Below, piece by piece: positions 1 to 7,508 of a DNA stretch of 64,000 bases. The notes below the pieces were generated by a model. That model was not told the DNA's origin and did no database searches. It saw only the letters and a program-made list of their open reading frames with translations. Every line of letters starts with the position of its first letter. The stretch's first letter is position 1. The DNA is from an uncultured Myxococcales bacterium (lineage in GTDB: Bacteria > Myxococcota_A > Bradymonadia > UBA7976 > VGTA01): assembly GCA_937146725.1 (NCBI GenBank), contig CAKZRU010000194.1, positions 50,949 through 114,948 on the forward strand, read 5' to 3'. The position numbers were made by a program, and so were the translations under genes.

Positions 1-1
1 G

Positions 2-919
2 CTTCAAGCTTTACTTGCAAGTGTGGGGGCAACTCGCCAGTGGCGAGGTAGATATCAAAAAAGCCTAAGTGTGCAACTTGGTTTTAGTCGAAGTGAACGC
101 TTTGTTCTTCCAGATGTATCAGCTTCACAAGAAGCGAGATTTCGAGAAATCTATCTTCCACCCGATCGAACTCAAATTGGACCAAGTATTGGTTTTTCTT
201 GGTATAAGCGAAAGTACACAGCCTTAAGTAATATTAGTACCTATGGATTACGAGAAGATTTAAGAATTGGCCCTAGTTTAAGCACAAACCATCAATATTT
301 TGTTTTTGGAGATCAAGCTTATTTGCCTAGCTTGAGCTTGGCTTATACTCATCCGATTCAAGCCAGTGGTTTTGTTTCGGCTTCTATCGGCACTAGCGCT
401 CGAATTGAAGCGCCTAAGCTAGACTCTATTTATAACCAAGTGCTTGCTGTCGGCCTAAGTGCGGCTTTACCGATCAAACTGATGAGTAAGCATTATGGCT
501 TCTTGATTGCTAGAGCAAGTTTAAGTGAGCGTTGGAGAGACATAAATAACGCCTTGGTGACCTTAGGCGGTGATGCCGGATTAAGAGGTTATCCAAATGG
601 TGCCTTTAATATGGTTGGAGGAGGAATCTCACGTAATCATTTTGAGTACCGTAGTCGGCCATGGCGTTGGCGTTTTGTACACCTTGGTTGGGCTGCTTTT
701 TATGAGGGGGGTAGCGTACATAAAAAGATCACTGAATATGATTGGAAACATAGCACAGGCTTAGGATTGAGGCTTTTATTTCCTCAAGTGAATCGTAGTG
801 TATTCCGCTTTGATCTCGCCCGTCCTTTGAGTCCCTATCCGGATGGCTTAGCCACACCACCTTTGGTATTTAGCTTTGGATCGGCGCAAGCTTTTAGCTT
901 TATGCCTTGGGAAAGTTAA
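2..919 (+). CDS. Omp85/TamA-type outer-membrane barrel, C-terminal part (partial)
   Basis: This is the 3' part of a gene that enters from the left edge; the reading frame is open back to base 2, so the GTG at base 23 need not be the start. The visible ~300 residues are rich in alternating aromatic/polar strands typical of a beta-barrel. The segment GGDAGLRGY at about residue 188 after the GTG matches the RGY/RGF motif of the Omp85 lid loop, as in BamA and TamA. The chain ends FSFMPWES rather than in the usual terminal phenylalanine. The family inserts or translocates proteins at the outer membrane; substrate unknown. A complete bamA lies at 58255, so this is a second Omp85 member (TamA-like or a surface-antigen D15 type). 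The family call is fairly safe; the exact subfamily cannot be told from the fragment. Confidence 0.7.
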   Translation, partial: LQALLASVGATRQWRGRYQKSLSVQLGFSRSERFVLPDVSASQEARFREIYLPPDRTQIGPSIGFSWYKRKYTALSNISTYGLREDLRIGPSLSTNHQYFVFGDQAYLPSLSLAYTHPIQASGFVSASIGTSARIEAPKLDSIYNQVLAVGLSAALPIKLMSKHYGFLIARASLSERWRDINNALVTLGGDAGLRGYPNGAFNMVGGGISRNHFEYRSRPWRWRFVHLGWAAFYEGGSVHKKITEYDWKHSTGLGLRLLFPQVNRSVFRFDLARPLSPYPDGLATPPLVFSFGSAQAFSFMPWES

Positions 920-941
920 GCTTGGTGAATCACTTTGGTGC

Positions 942-1040
942 ATATTGATTCGTTATAAACAAAGGTGGACTTTGAGTTCAGATTGTTTAGGATAACGAGT
1001 CGCTTTACATAGAAATTCTGCTTAGGCAGTGAATCAATAT
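942..1040. repeat. widely spaced 10-bp inverted repeat
   Basis: ATATTGATTC at 942-951 is exactly complementary to GAATCAATAT at 1031-1040, in the gap between the Omp85-type gene and the RdgC-like gene. The arms are 79 bases apart. It could be a regulator-binding pair or chance; there is no U-tract to suggest a terminator. Confidence 0.25.
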
Positions 1041-1071
1041 CTTTAATTTCATATCTAAAAAGAGGTCGAAT

Positions 1072-1728
1072 ATGGGTGCTTTTCAAGGTGGGCTAACCTA
1101 TCGTCAATACAGAGTAAATCAACACTTGCCCCCTCAATGGCAAAAAAAAGTCCAAGAAGGTCTGAGTCGCCACCTAGCTAAGGAAATCGATCCCAGTGGT
1201 GATGATGAGCGATCGGTCGGCTGGTGTAATGCACATTTTGCTCTTGATACCTCAATTAGCTTAGAGCAATGCTTGTATAACGAGTATGTAGTGATTGGAG
1301 TTCGCATTGATACCTTGGTGGTGCCAAAGCGCTTGTTGGCTGTTTATTGCGAACGTGAAGAACGTCGAGCTATGCAAGAGCTTAAAAAGGAAGTTTTAAG
1401 CCGTTATGAGCGCGCCGAAATTAGAGATAAGGTCGAAGAAACCTTACGCAAAAAGGTTTTACCCACGATTAAAACTGCCGAAGTCGTATGGAATTGGGAA
1501 ACAGGTTATGTTCGCTTCTTTAGTACCAGTAAGGGCTTAAATGAAGAGTTTGTAGAGCTGTTTGAAGAATCCTTTGGACTCACTTTAACCCCAGAATATG
1601 CTTACACTGTTGCGCATGATCCAAGCTTAGGTCTGTCGACAGAACTTTTAAAGTCGCTCGATACTGCAGAGCCCACAGCTTTTGTCGATCAAGATACGCT
1701 TATCGATACCTTACGTGGTGAGCTTTAA
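1072..1728 (+). CDS. RdgC-like protein
   Basis: A 218-residue protein that I recognise as the short RdgC-like family of delta-proteobacterial lineages, usually annotated as recombination-associated protein RdgC. Visible family features are the N-terminal strand GGLTYRQYRV, the central IGVRIDTLVVPKRLL segment, the charged helix with the YERAEIRDKVEE segment and the VVWNWETGYVRFFSTS strand pair. Classical E. coli RdgC is about 300 residues, a DNA-binding ring that modulates RecA; this version is shorter, so equivalence of function is not certain. An AGAGG ribosome-binding site stands a few bases before the ATG. The next gene follows after 37 bases and is its regular companion in related genomes as far as I recall. 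No transfer signs are seen. Confidence 0.7.
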   Translation: MGAFQGGLTYRQYRVNQHLPPQWQKKVQEGLSRHLAKEIDPSGDDERSVGWCNAHFALDTSISLEQCLYNEYVVIGVRIDTLVVPKRLLAVYCEREERRAMQELKKEVLSRYERAEIRDKVEETLRKKVLPTIKTAEVVWNWETGYVRFFSTSKGLNEEFVELFEESFGLTLTPEYAYTVAHDPSLGLSTELLKSLDTAEPTAFVDQDTLIDTLRGEL

Positions 1729-1765
1729 ATCCTTAAAGGCAACGATTAATAAAAGGGAATAGAGA

Positions 1766-2296
1766 ATGGATCTTTCAGATAAAATTAAACGGGCAGAGTT
1801 TTTGGGCGCAGAATTCATGACTTGGTTATGGTATTGTGAGGAAGCTCAGGGTGGCATTTTTGACTTGGGTGGAGATTTAGGGCAAATCGAACTTAGCTTT
1901 GAAGACCGTTTGACAATGAGCACCGCTGCTGCCGATGAGCAGGAAGACAGCTTTAAAGGTGGACGGCCGACTTCAAGTATTGAAGCACGTATGGCATTGC
2001 GCTTAGGTAAATTAGCAAGACAAGCCAAAATTAGAATTACTCAAGGTGAGCAGGAATGGATCTTTACTTTAAGAGAGGCTCCTCTCATGATGACCGCTAT
2101 TAAATTACCCGAAATTATGACGAAGGGTGGTCAAACACAGTTTTTTGAACGTATGTTTCTTTTAGAGCATTTAGAACGTATCTATAAGGCATTGTTTCAG
2201 ATGTTTTTGGAGTTGCGTTTAAGTGAAGAATGGCGCTCTGATCATTTACCAATGCTTAGACAATGGGTGGCCTCGGGTGAGGTTGAAGAAGGATGA
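1766..2296 (+). CDS. conserved hypothetical partner of RdgC-like gene
   Basis: A soluble 176-residue protein with no signal peptide or membrane span. The N-terminal motif AEFLGAEFMTWLWY, a middle stretch KGGRPTSSIEARMALRLGKLA and the acidic helical C-terminus ending VASGEVEEG look like a conserved family that I associate with RdgC-like genes in myxobacterial-type genomes. It follows the RdgC-like gene by 37 bases and its stop overlaps the start of the next gene in ATGA, so it is co-transcribed. A role with the RdgC-like protein in DNA recombination or exonuclease control is inferred from neighbourhood only. No catalytic motif is visible. Its coupling to manC next door is probably just operon packing. 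Confidence 0.6.
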   Translation: MDLSDKIKRAEFLGAEFMTWLWYCEEAQGGIFDLGGDLGQIELSFEDRLTMSTAAADEQEDSFKGGRPTSSIEARMALRLGKLARQAKIRITQGEQEWIFTLREAPLMMTAIKLPEIMTKGGQTQFFERMFLLEHLERIYKALFQMFLELRLSEEWRSDHLPMLRQWVASGEVEEG

Positions 2297-3429
2297 GTGA
2301 GCCGATGACGATGATGGAACCAAAGAGAGATTCAGAACAGATTCATCCAACCGGTGTTTATCCGGTTGTGATGGCGGGAGGATCGGGAACTCGTTTTTGG
2401 CCACTGTCTCGTCAGCACTTGCCTAAGCAATTTTTAAAGATGGGCGGAGAGGATTCTTTAATCGTTTCAACCATGAAACGCTTGGATGCCCTTGCGCCTT
2501 GGTCTGGTCGCTATATTGTGGCCGGTGAACAACATGCGAGCTTACTCAAAGAACACTGTCCGGAGTTGCCACCACAAAATCTTCTGATTGAGCCTTGTGC
2601 TCGAAATACTGCACCCTGTGTTGCCTTAGCCGCTCAGCATATTTTTCAGCAAGATCCCCAAGGGATTATGATCTTGCTACCTGCTGATCATCATATTCAG
2701 AATATACCCGCTTTTCAAAGGGCCTTAACGGTGGCAGTAGAAGGGGCTCGTGAAGGCAAGATTCTTACGCTAGGTATCGTCCCGACTCGGGCAGAAACCG
2801 GATATGGCTATATTCATTATGCCGGTGGTGGGATTGTTAATCAAAGTCGTTTGGCGGTTTCTAAGTTTGTGGAAAAGCCGCCTAAAAGTATTGCTGAGCA
2901 ATATCTAGCGAGTGGTGAATATCTTTGGAACAGCGGTGTCTTTGTCTTTAGTGTGCAAAGAATCCTTAAAGAGTTTCAAACTCAACTGCCCAAATTAGCC
3001 ATGGCAATGTCAAAAGTTGGTGAAGCATTAGCTCAACACGATCTCAACCGGTATCAGCAAGTTCTCGATCAAGCATTTTTAGAGATCAGAGCAGTATCCA
3101 TTGATGTGGGCATCATGGAAGGTGCAGATCATATTGAAGTTATTCCTTTGGATGTTGGTTGGAGCGATGTTGGCCATTGGGGCGCTTTGCATGAGGTGCA
3201 TAAAGCTGATGCTCAACATAATATTTTATTGGGTCACCCAAAGCATCTTGCTTTGGATGCACAGCATATCACCGTACAGAGTGAAAAGTTTACCGCTGTG
3301 GTGGGGATAGATGATCTTGTGGTGGTCAATACAGATGAAGCCACCTTAGTCTGTGCACAAGATCGGGTACAAGATGTACGGAGTATTGTTGAGTATCTAA
3401 AAGAGCAGGGTTTAAAAAACCTCACTTGA
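2293..3429 (+). CDS. manC: mannose-1-phosphate guanylyltransferase
   Basis: This enzyme makes GDP-mannose from mannose-1-phosphate and GTP in the cytoplasm, feeding polysaccharide or O-antigen synthesis. The nucleotidyltransferase signature AGGSGTRFWPLSR lies at residues 28-40, followed by PKQFL with the conserved lysine. LLPADHHI, GYGYIHYAG and FVEKPP are the other family motifs, and DVGWSDVGHWGAL is present near residue 300. At 378 residues it is the single-domain type; the C-terminal phosphomannose isomerase cupin of the bifunctional enzyme is absent. The start overlaps the preceding stop (ATGA), implying translational coupling, with a 98-base gap before the phosphomannomutase gene that supplies its substrate. 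Family assignment is strong; glucose-1-phosphate specificity is unlikely given the FWPLSR signature. Confidence 0.92.
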   Translation: MSEPMTMMEPKRDSEQIHPTGVYPVVMAGGSGTRFWPLSRQHLPKQFLKMGGEDSLIVSTMKRLDALAPWSGRYIVAGEQHASLLKEHCPELPPQNLLIEPCARNTAPCVALAAQHIFQQDPQGIMILLPADHHIQNIPAFQRALTVAVEGAREGKILTLGIVPTRAETGYGYIHYAGGGIVNQSRLAVSKFVEKPPKSIAEQYLASGEYLWNSGVFVFSVQRILKEFQTQLPKLAMAMSKVGEALAQHDLNRYQQVLDQAFLEIRAVSIDVGIMEGADHIEVIPLDVGWSDVGHWGALHEVHKADAQHNILLGHPKHLALDAQHITVQSEKFTAVVGIDDLVVVNTDEATLVCAQDRVQDVRSIVEYLKEQGLKNLT

Positions 3430-3439
3430 GCTCTGCTAG

Positions 3440-3472
3440 ATCTCTCGTTAATCTCTCATTAATCTTTCATCA
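3440..3472. repeat. three tandem 11-bp repeats
   Basis: ATCTCTCGTTA, ATCTCTCATTA and ATCTTTCATCA follow each other directly after the manC stop. The 11-base period puts equal bases on nearly the same face of the helix, so a regulator site ahead of the phosphomannomutase gene is possible; slippage is the simpler explanation. Confidence 0.35.
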
Positions 3473-3527
3473 TATTCATTTAAACTCATATTTGAGGTCA
3501 CAGGTTAGCGTAGAAAGTGAGTGAGAC

Positions 3528-5147
3528 ATGACTGCCGATACAAAGATTAATGAGTCAAATTTTGCCGAAGTTGATCAAAAAGTCGTCGACTTACCCTTAC
3601 CTAGTCTAGTGCCTAAAGCACATCATTTGGCGCTCAAGAGTTTGTTTCGTCAATATGATATCCGAGGCATTGTAAGTCAGGAACTTGACTATCATGAGGT
3701 GGACTTAAGCCAACTGCAGTGGTCAGAACAGGTGACCTTAACGCCTGCCTTAGCCTACGCTTTAGGTTGTGCTTATGCAGCCGAGCTTTTGGAAAGATTA
3801 GAGCTTGATTTAAAAGATCTGAGCTCTCAATCAATTAAGGTCGTGGTTGGCTATGATGCACGCCTAAGTGGTCCTGTTCTGTCACAGGCTCTTGAATTAG
3901 GTTTGCGTCGTATGGGCCTAGATGTGCTTAGACTAGGTTTAGTGCCCACACCGGTCGTTTATTTTTCTACCTATGAGTTTAAGGCGGATAAAAAAGAGAG
4001 TTTACAGATTTATGGTGGACTTATGGTCACCGGAAGCCACAATCCCAGTGCCTGGAATGGCTTTAAGCTAAGCTTTGGCTGTGACTCTGTATATGGGGAG
4101 ATGCTACAAAAGCTTTATCAACGAATTACAACCGCCAATTACCAAATAAATCACCAAGATCTAGACTTAAGAGTAAGCTCTAGCTACAAGCTTGATTTAA
4201 GCACAATTTATCTAAATGCTCTGCATTCTCGATTGCGCTTTGCTCAGCCAAACTTAAGTCACCTAAAAGTGGTGATCGATGCCGGACATGGGGCATCAGG
4301 CCCATTGGCCTTACGCTTTTTTGAAAGTTTAGGGGTACAGCTAAAAGCCTTGTATTGTGATCCGGATGGTCATTTTCCAGCCCATCATCCTGACCCCACA
4401 GTAGAAAGTAACTTAACTGAATTAAAAATGGCTGTGAGAGAATGGGATGCTGATGTAGGCTTGGGCTTTGACGGTGATGGCGACCGTCTAGGCGTTGTTG
4501 ATCGTGAGGGCCAAGTGATTTGGGGAGACCAATTACTTTTGCTTTTTGCCCAAGCGATTTTAAAAGAACAGCCACAGGCAATGATTATTGGTGAAGTTAA
4601 GTGTTCTCAGATTTTATATGATGGCATCACCGAAGCTGGTGGTATTGCAGAAATGTGGAAGGTGGGTCATTCCTTGATCAAGGCTCGGATGAAAGAGGCA
4701 AAGGCACCTTTAGCAGGTGAAATGAGTGGCCACTTATTTTTTGCCGATCGATTTTATGGCTTTGATGATGCTTTGTATGCAGCCGCTCGCTTGATTGAAA
4801 GGTTAAGCGAAAAAGAGTTTAGCCTAGTGGCATGGCGTAAGTCGCTGCCCAATATGATCAATACACCAGAGCTAAGAGTATATTGCGCCGATCAGGATAA
4901 GCAGGCAGTGATCACTCGTTTTGCAAACGCTTTTGCCCAGAACTACACTTTAAGCACCATTGATGGGGTAAGAGTTCAGTTTGCTCAGGGCTGGGGCTTG
5001 GTTAGAGCAAGTAATACTCAGCCGGTGTTAGTGATGCGTTTTGAGGCGAATAGTGAAGAATGGTTGAGTGAGTATAGGACCCTTGTGGAAAGTTGGTTAG
5101 CGCAACATGCACCCGAAGTACGTTTTGATATTGATCCCAATCATTAG
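3528..5147 (+). CDS. manB: phosphomannomutase/phosphoglucomutase
   Basis: An alpha-D-phosphohexomutase converting mannose-6-phosphate to mannose-1-phosphate (and probably the glucose pair), the step before ManC. VTGSHNPS at residues 167-174 carries the phosphoserine (Ser170). The metal-binding loop DGDGDR is at 315-320, the sugar-binding loop GEMSGH at 397-402, and the C-terminal phosphate-binding loop RASNTQPVLVMRFEA lies near residue 490. With 539 residues it exceeds the usual ~460; an N-terminal extension of about 40 residues precedes the QYDIRG segment where the family normally begins, and a ~20-residue tail follows. A GAGTGAG purine stretch precedes the ATG. It could be AlgC-like (dual specificity); sequence alone does not decide. 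Confidence 0.92.
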   Translation: MTADTKINESNFAEVDQKVVDLPLPSLVPKAHHLALKSLFRQYDIRGIVSQELDYHEVDLSQLQWSEQVTLTPALAYALGCAYAAELLERLELDLKDLSSQSIKVVVGYDARLSGPVLSQALELGLRRMGLDVLRLGLVPTPVVYFSTYEFKADKKESLQIYGGLMVTGSHNPSAWNGFKLSFGCDSVYGEMLQKLYQRITTANYQINHQDLDLRVSSSYKLDLSTIYLNALHSRLRFAQPNLSHLKVVIDAGHGASGPLALRFFESLGVQLKALYCDPDGHFPAHHPDPTVESNLTELKMAVREWDADVGLGFDGDGDRLGVVDREGQVIWGDQLLLLFAQAILKEQPQAMIIGEVKCSQILYDGITEAGGIAEMWKVGHSLIKARMKEAKAPLAGEMSGHLFFADRFYGFDDALYAAARLIERLSEKEFSLVAWRKSLPNMINTPELRVYCADQDKQAVITRFANAFAQNYTLSTIDGVRVQFAQGWGLVRASNTQPVLVMRFEANSEEWLSEYRTLVESWLAQHAPEVRFDIDPNH

Positions 5148-5160
5148 AGTTTTTTGCTAG

Positions 5161-5177
5161 TGACTTTAGCTAAGTCA
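5161..5177. promoter_or_regulatory. imperfect palindrome before PP2C gene
   Basis: TGACTTTAGCTAAGTCA has 6-bp complementary arms around a 5-base centre and lies 63 bases before the phosphatase ATG. It could be an operator or a weak hairpin after manB. Nothing else supports either reading. Confidence 0.25.
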
Positions 5178-5240
5178 TAAAGTATAAAGCATTTAATAGA
5201 GTTGATCGTTTATTCTGCTTATTTTTACGGAGTCTTTTAG

Positions 5241-6035
5241 ATGCCTCATCGTCTTATTGCTGTAGGTCATAGTGATGTTGGACGTGCCCGACAGGTAAAC
5301 GAAGATTCTTTTTGGGTACATAACGGTCAGCAAGTCTGGATGATTGCTGATGGTATGGGGGGACATGTTGCCGGACAGGTTGCTAGTCAAATCGCTGTCG
5401 CGGAAGCAAGTAGGTTTTTAACGGAAACACGTCATCAAGCCCAATTTAAATGGCCTTTTGAGCCCGATCTTAGTAAAAGTGTAGAAGAAAATGCGCTGAT
5501 GAATGCTTTGCGCATTGCGAATGTCCGGATTTATAATCGGGGTGTAAAAGAAACCAAATATTTTGGGATGGGTACTACGGCGGTTGTGGCCATGCGTTCT
5601 TCCGCAGATGAGCTTCTTATTGCTACGGTTGGTGATAGTCGCTGTTATCGCTATCGTCGAGGTCAACTCGTCCAACTTACTGTCGATGACTCCTTGCTTA
5701 ATCACCTGATCTATAAACTTAAGCTCTCACCCGAAGAAGCTCGAGAAAAAGTGGGCACAAATGTCATTGTAAAGGCCTTAGGCTTAGAGATTGATGTTGA
5801 GGTTGAGATCACAAGCTGTACCCTTATGGAAGGGGATATCTTTATCATGTGCTCAGATGGCTTGAGTGACTTGGTGCCAGATCAAAAAATCAATGAGCTG
5901 ATTCAGCGTTTTGGACATGATTTAAACGCATTGACCCACCAGTTAATTACGCATGCAAATGAGGCAGGCGGTACAGATAACATCAGCGTTATTAGCTTGT
6001 TTGTTAAAGAGGAAAACACCCCCACAATGTTCTAG
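5241..6035 (+). CDS. PP2C-family serine/threonine protein phosphatase
   Basis: A 264-residue metal-dependent phosphatase that removes phosphate from Ser/Thr residues; such enzymes reverse Hanks-type kinases, which abound in myxobacterial relatives. All PP2C landmarks are present: SDVGRARQVNED near the N-terminus with the first metal Asp, DGMGGH at 37-42, GTTAVVA, GDSRCYRYRRG, CSDGLSD at 204-210 and GTDNIS around 245. It is a stand-alone catalytic domain without membrane anchor or FHA domain, so it acts in the cytoplasm. A GGAG ribosome-binding site lies about 9 bases before the ATG. No cognate kinase gene is in the window. It is followed by a weak terminator-like hairpin. Assignment is secure; the target protein is unknown. 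Confidence 0.93.
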   Translation: MPHRLIAVGHSDVGRARQVNEDSFWVHNGQQVWMIADGMGGHVAGQVASQIAVAEASRFLTETRHQAQFKWPFEPDLSKSVEENALMNALRIANVRIYNRGVKETKYFGMGTTAVVAMRSSADELLIATVGDSRCYRYRRGQLVQLTVDDSLLNHLIYKLKLSPEEAREKVGTNVIVKALGLEIDVEVEITSCTLMEGDIFIMCSDGLSDLVPDQKINELIQRFGHDLNALTHQLITHANEAGGTDNISVISLFVKEENTPTMF

Positions 6036-6153
6036 AGGAAACTTGCCGAGTGTAAGCCTCAAAGTGTAAGCCTCTAACAAACAAACGATGCCTTTCGTTC
6101 TAAATTTACGATCAAACCGGCTTTTATACACAAAGAGGTACGTAAGTTTTATG

Positions 6154-6179
6154 GGGTTAACTTTCAAAATAACCCTTTT
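6154..6179 (+). terminator. weak hairpin with T-run after PP2C gene
   Basis: GGGTTA (6154-6159) and TAACCC (6170-6175) form a 6-bp stem with a 10-base loop, followed by TTTT. It lies 119 bases after the phosphatase stop. The short stem makes it a modest terminator candidate. A direct repeat of GTGTAAGCCTC also sits nearby at about 6051-6073. Confidence 0.35.
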
Positions 6180-6295
6180 AAAAAAGGTATTTACGGGGTT
6201 ATGGTAAATAAGGTAAAAAAAAGTGTCTTTAAGTGCAAGCATTTACACTCGACAAGAAGCCTTGAGAGGTGTAGTTTTCAGCTCTTAAATGAATA

Positions 6296-7357
6296 ATGAG
6301 GTTTCGTATGTTTGTTAATTTTTGGAAATCGAGCGTAGGCGTACTTGCTCTTATACCTCTTGGCTTTGCTTTAAGCATCACTCTATCAGCTTCAACTGCA
6401 CAAGCAGAGTTGACGACTCAGGACTTTAGAGGTTCAACTCTAAGTGTTAGTAATTCAGTAAGCTATGGAACGATCGATAAATCTCAGGATTTAAGCTATA
6501 ATCCATTTGTTAACAGTACATTAACCTTTGCTCCTCGTTATTGGATGACACCGCGCTTTTTTGTTGCGAGTTCATTCAATATTAGTCGTGAATGGACCCA
6601 GCAAGACGATACCACTTATCGTGAAGAAACTCGCCTTAGCGATTTCACCTTGCGTGTAGGTAATATTTTACATCGCTATGATTTTGGCTTGTTAACCTTT
6701 GTGGGTACAGGTGTGCGCTTACCCACTTCATTAGCTTCTCAAGCAAGAACTATGAATGCAAGCGTCAATGGTGTCATCGCTTTGATTCAGTCACTTGGTA
6801 GTTGGGGCAGTCTTAGTTACTCATTTAACTTAGCTTACAATAGCTTTCGCTATACAACCGGCGAGATTGAAACCCCTAGAATTGGTTCATGTTTGGGTAC
6901 CCCTGATGCACCCAACTGTGCTCAATTTCTTAACACAGGTGTAAGAAATGCACCTTGGGGCACGACTCACTCTCTCAGTTTTAACTATTTCCCAACAGGC
7001 TGGTTGTTCTTCTCAACAGGTGTTTCATTCATTGAAAGTTACCTGTTCCCACAAGGGATTGATAACAGTTCGGTCAGTCATATCGCACAAGAACCAATGA
7101 ATAAGCGTTACTTAGTCTCTTACAGTTCAGAGATTGACTTGCAGCCAACACCTTGGTTAATTGTCGCTTTAATGGCGAACACTTTTAACCCACAGTTGGC
7201 ACCTAATTCAACTTACTATCAACCATTCTTCAACCGCAATACAACCTTCATGCTTGACTTACGCTTTACTCTTGGCGTCTTCCGCGTTGCTCAATCGAGT
7301 GACAATGGAGATAAAAAGAAAGCTAAGAAGGGCAAGAAGAAAGCCAAGAAGAAGTAA
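6296..7357 (+). CDS. outer-membrane beta-barrel protein with lysine-rich tail
   Basis: An exported protein of up to 353 residues: N-terminal signal peptide with a hydrophobic core (GVLALIPLGFALSITL) and cleavage site near AQA, then alternating strands typical of a transporter or porin-like barrel (FAPRYWMTPRFFVASS, SLSFNYFPTGWLFFSTG). The second in-frame ATG at 6308 has a better spaced AGG upstream, so translation may begin there. The last ~16 residues are almost all Lys, Ala and Gly (GDKKKAKKGKKKAKKK), unusual after a barrel, which normally ends in an aromatic residue. Arginines are nearly all CGT/CGC, suggesting high expression. The gene stands alone before the metalloprotease gene. I cannot assign a substrate; a phenol/aromatic transporter-like barrel is possible but not shown. 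Confidence 0.65.
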   Translation: MRFRMFVNFWKSSVGVLALIPLGFALSITLSASTAQAELTTQDFRGSTLSVSNSVSYGTIDKSQDLSYNPFVNSTLTFAPRYWMTPRFFVASSFNISREWTQQDDTTYREETRLSDFTLRVGNILHRYDFGLLTFVGTGVRLPTSLASQARTMNASVNGVIALIQSLGSWGSLSYSFNLAYNSFRYTTGEIETPRIGSCLGTPDAPNCAQFLNTGVRNAPWGTTHSLSFNYFPTGWLFFSTGVSFIESYLFPQGIDNSSVSHIAQEPMNKRYLVSYSSEIDLQPTPWLIVALMANTFNPQLAPNSTYYQPFFNRNTTFMLDLRFTLGVFRVAQSSDNGDKKKAKKGKKKAKKK

Positions 7358-7496
7358 GCTATTTGCGAGCTAATGTATACTTAGGTATTGGATTAAGCTC
7401 ATTCGTCTTTGTTTTTATGTGCTTCTGTTTTCTTTGGATTATAGAAGCGTTTCAGTTTTTTATTATTAACATTTTATGTTTGTTCAACATGTTTAC

Positions 7497-7502
7497 AGGA
7501 GG
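7497..7502 (+). promoter_or_regulatory. strong Shine-Dalgarno setting a GTG start
   Basis: AGGAGG ends 6 bases before the GTG at 7509. This spacing, plus the lipoprotein signal peptide that begins exactly there, shows that the longer reading from the ATG at 7476 is not the real start. Confidence 0.8.
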
Positions 7503-7508
7503 TGCTCA

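Noticed and set aside
7372..7470. Terminator hairpin GCTTCT/AGAAGC before the metalloprotease
   Set aside because: The 16-base loop and the displaced T-run make a functional terminator unlikely.
7476..7508. Start of the metalloprotease at ATG 7476
   Set aside because: The extra residues would bury the signal peptide, and the strong AGGAGG is placed for the GTG at 7509.
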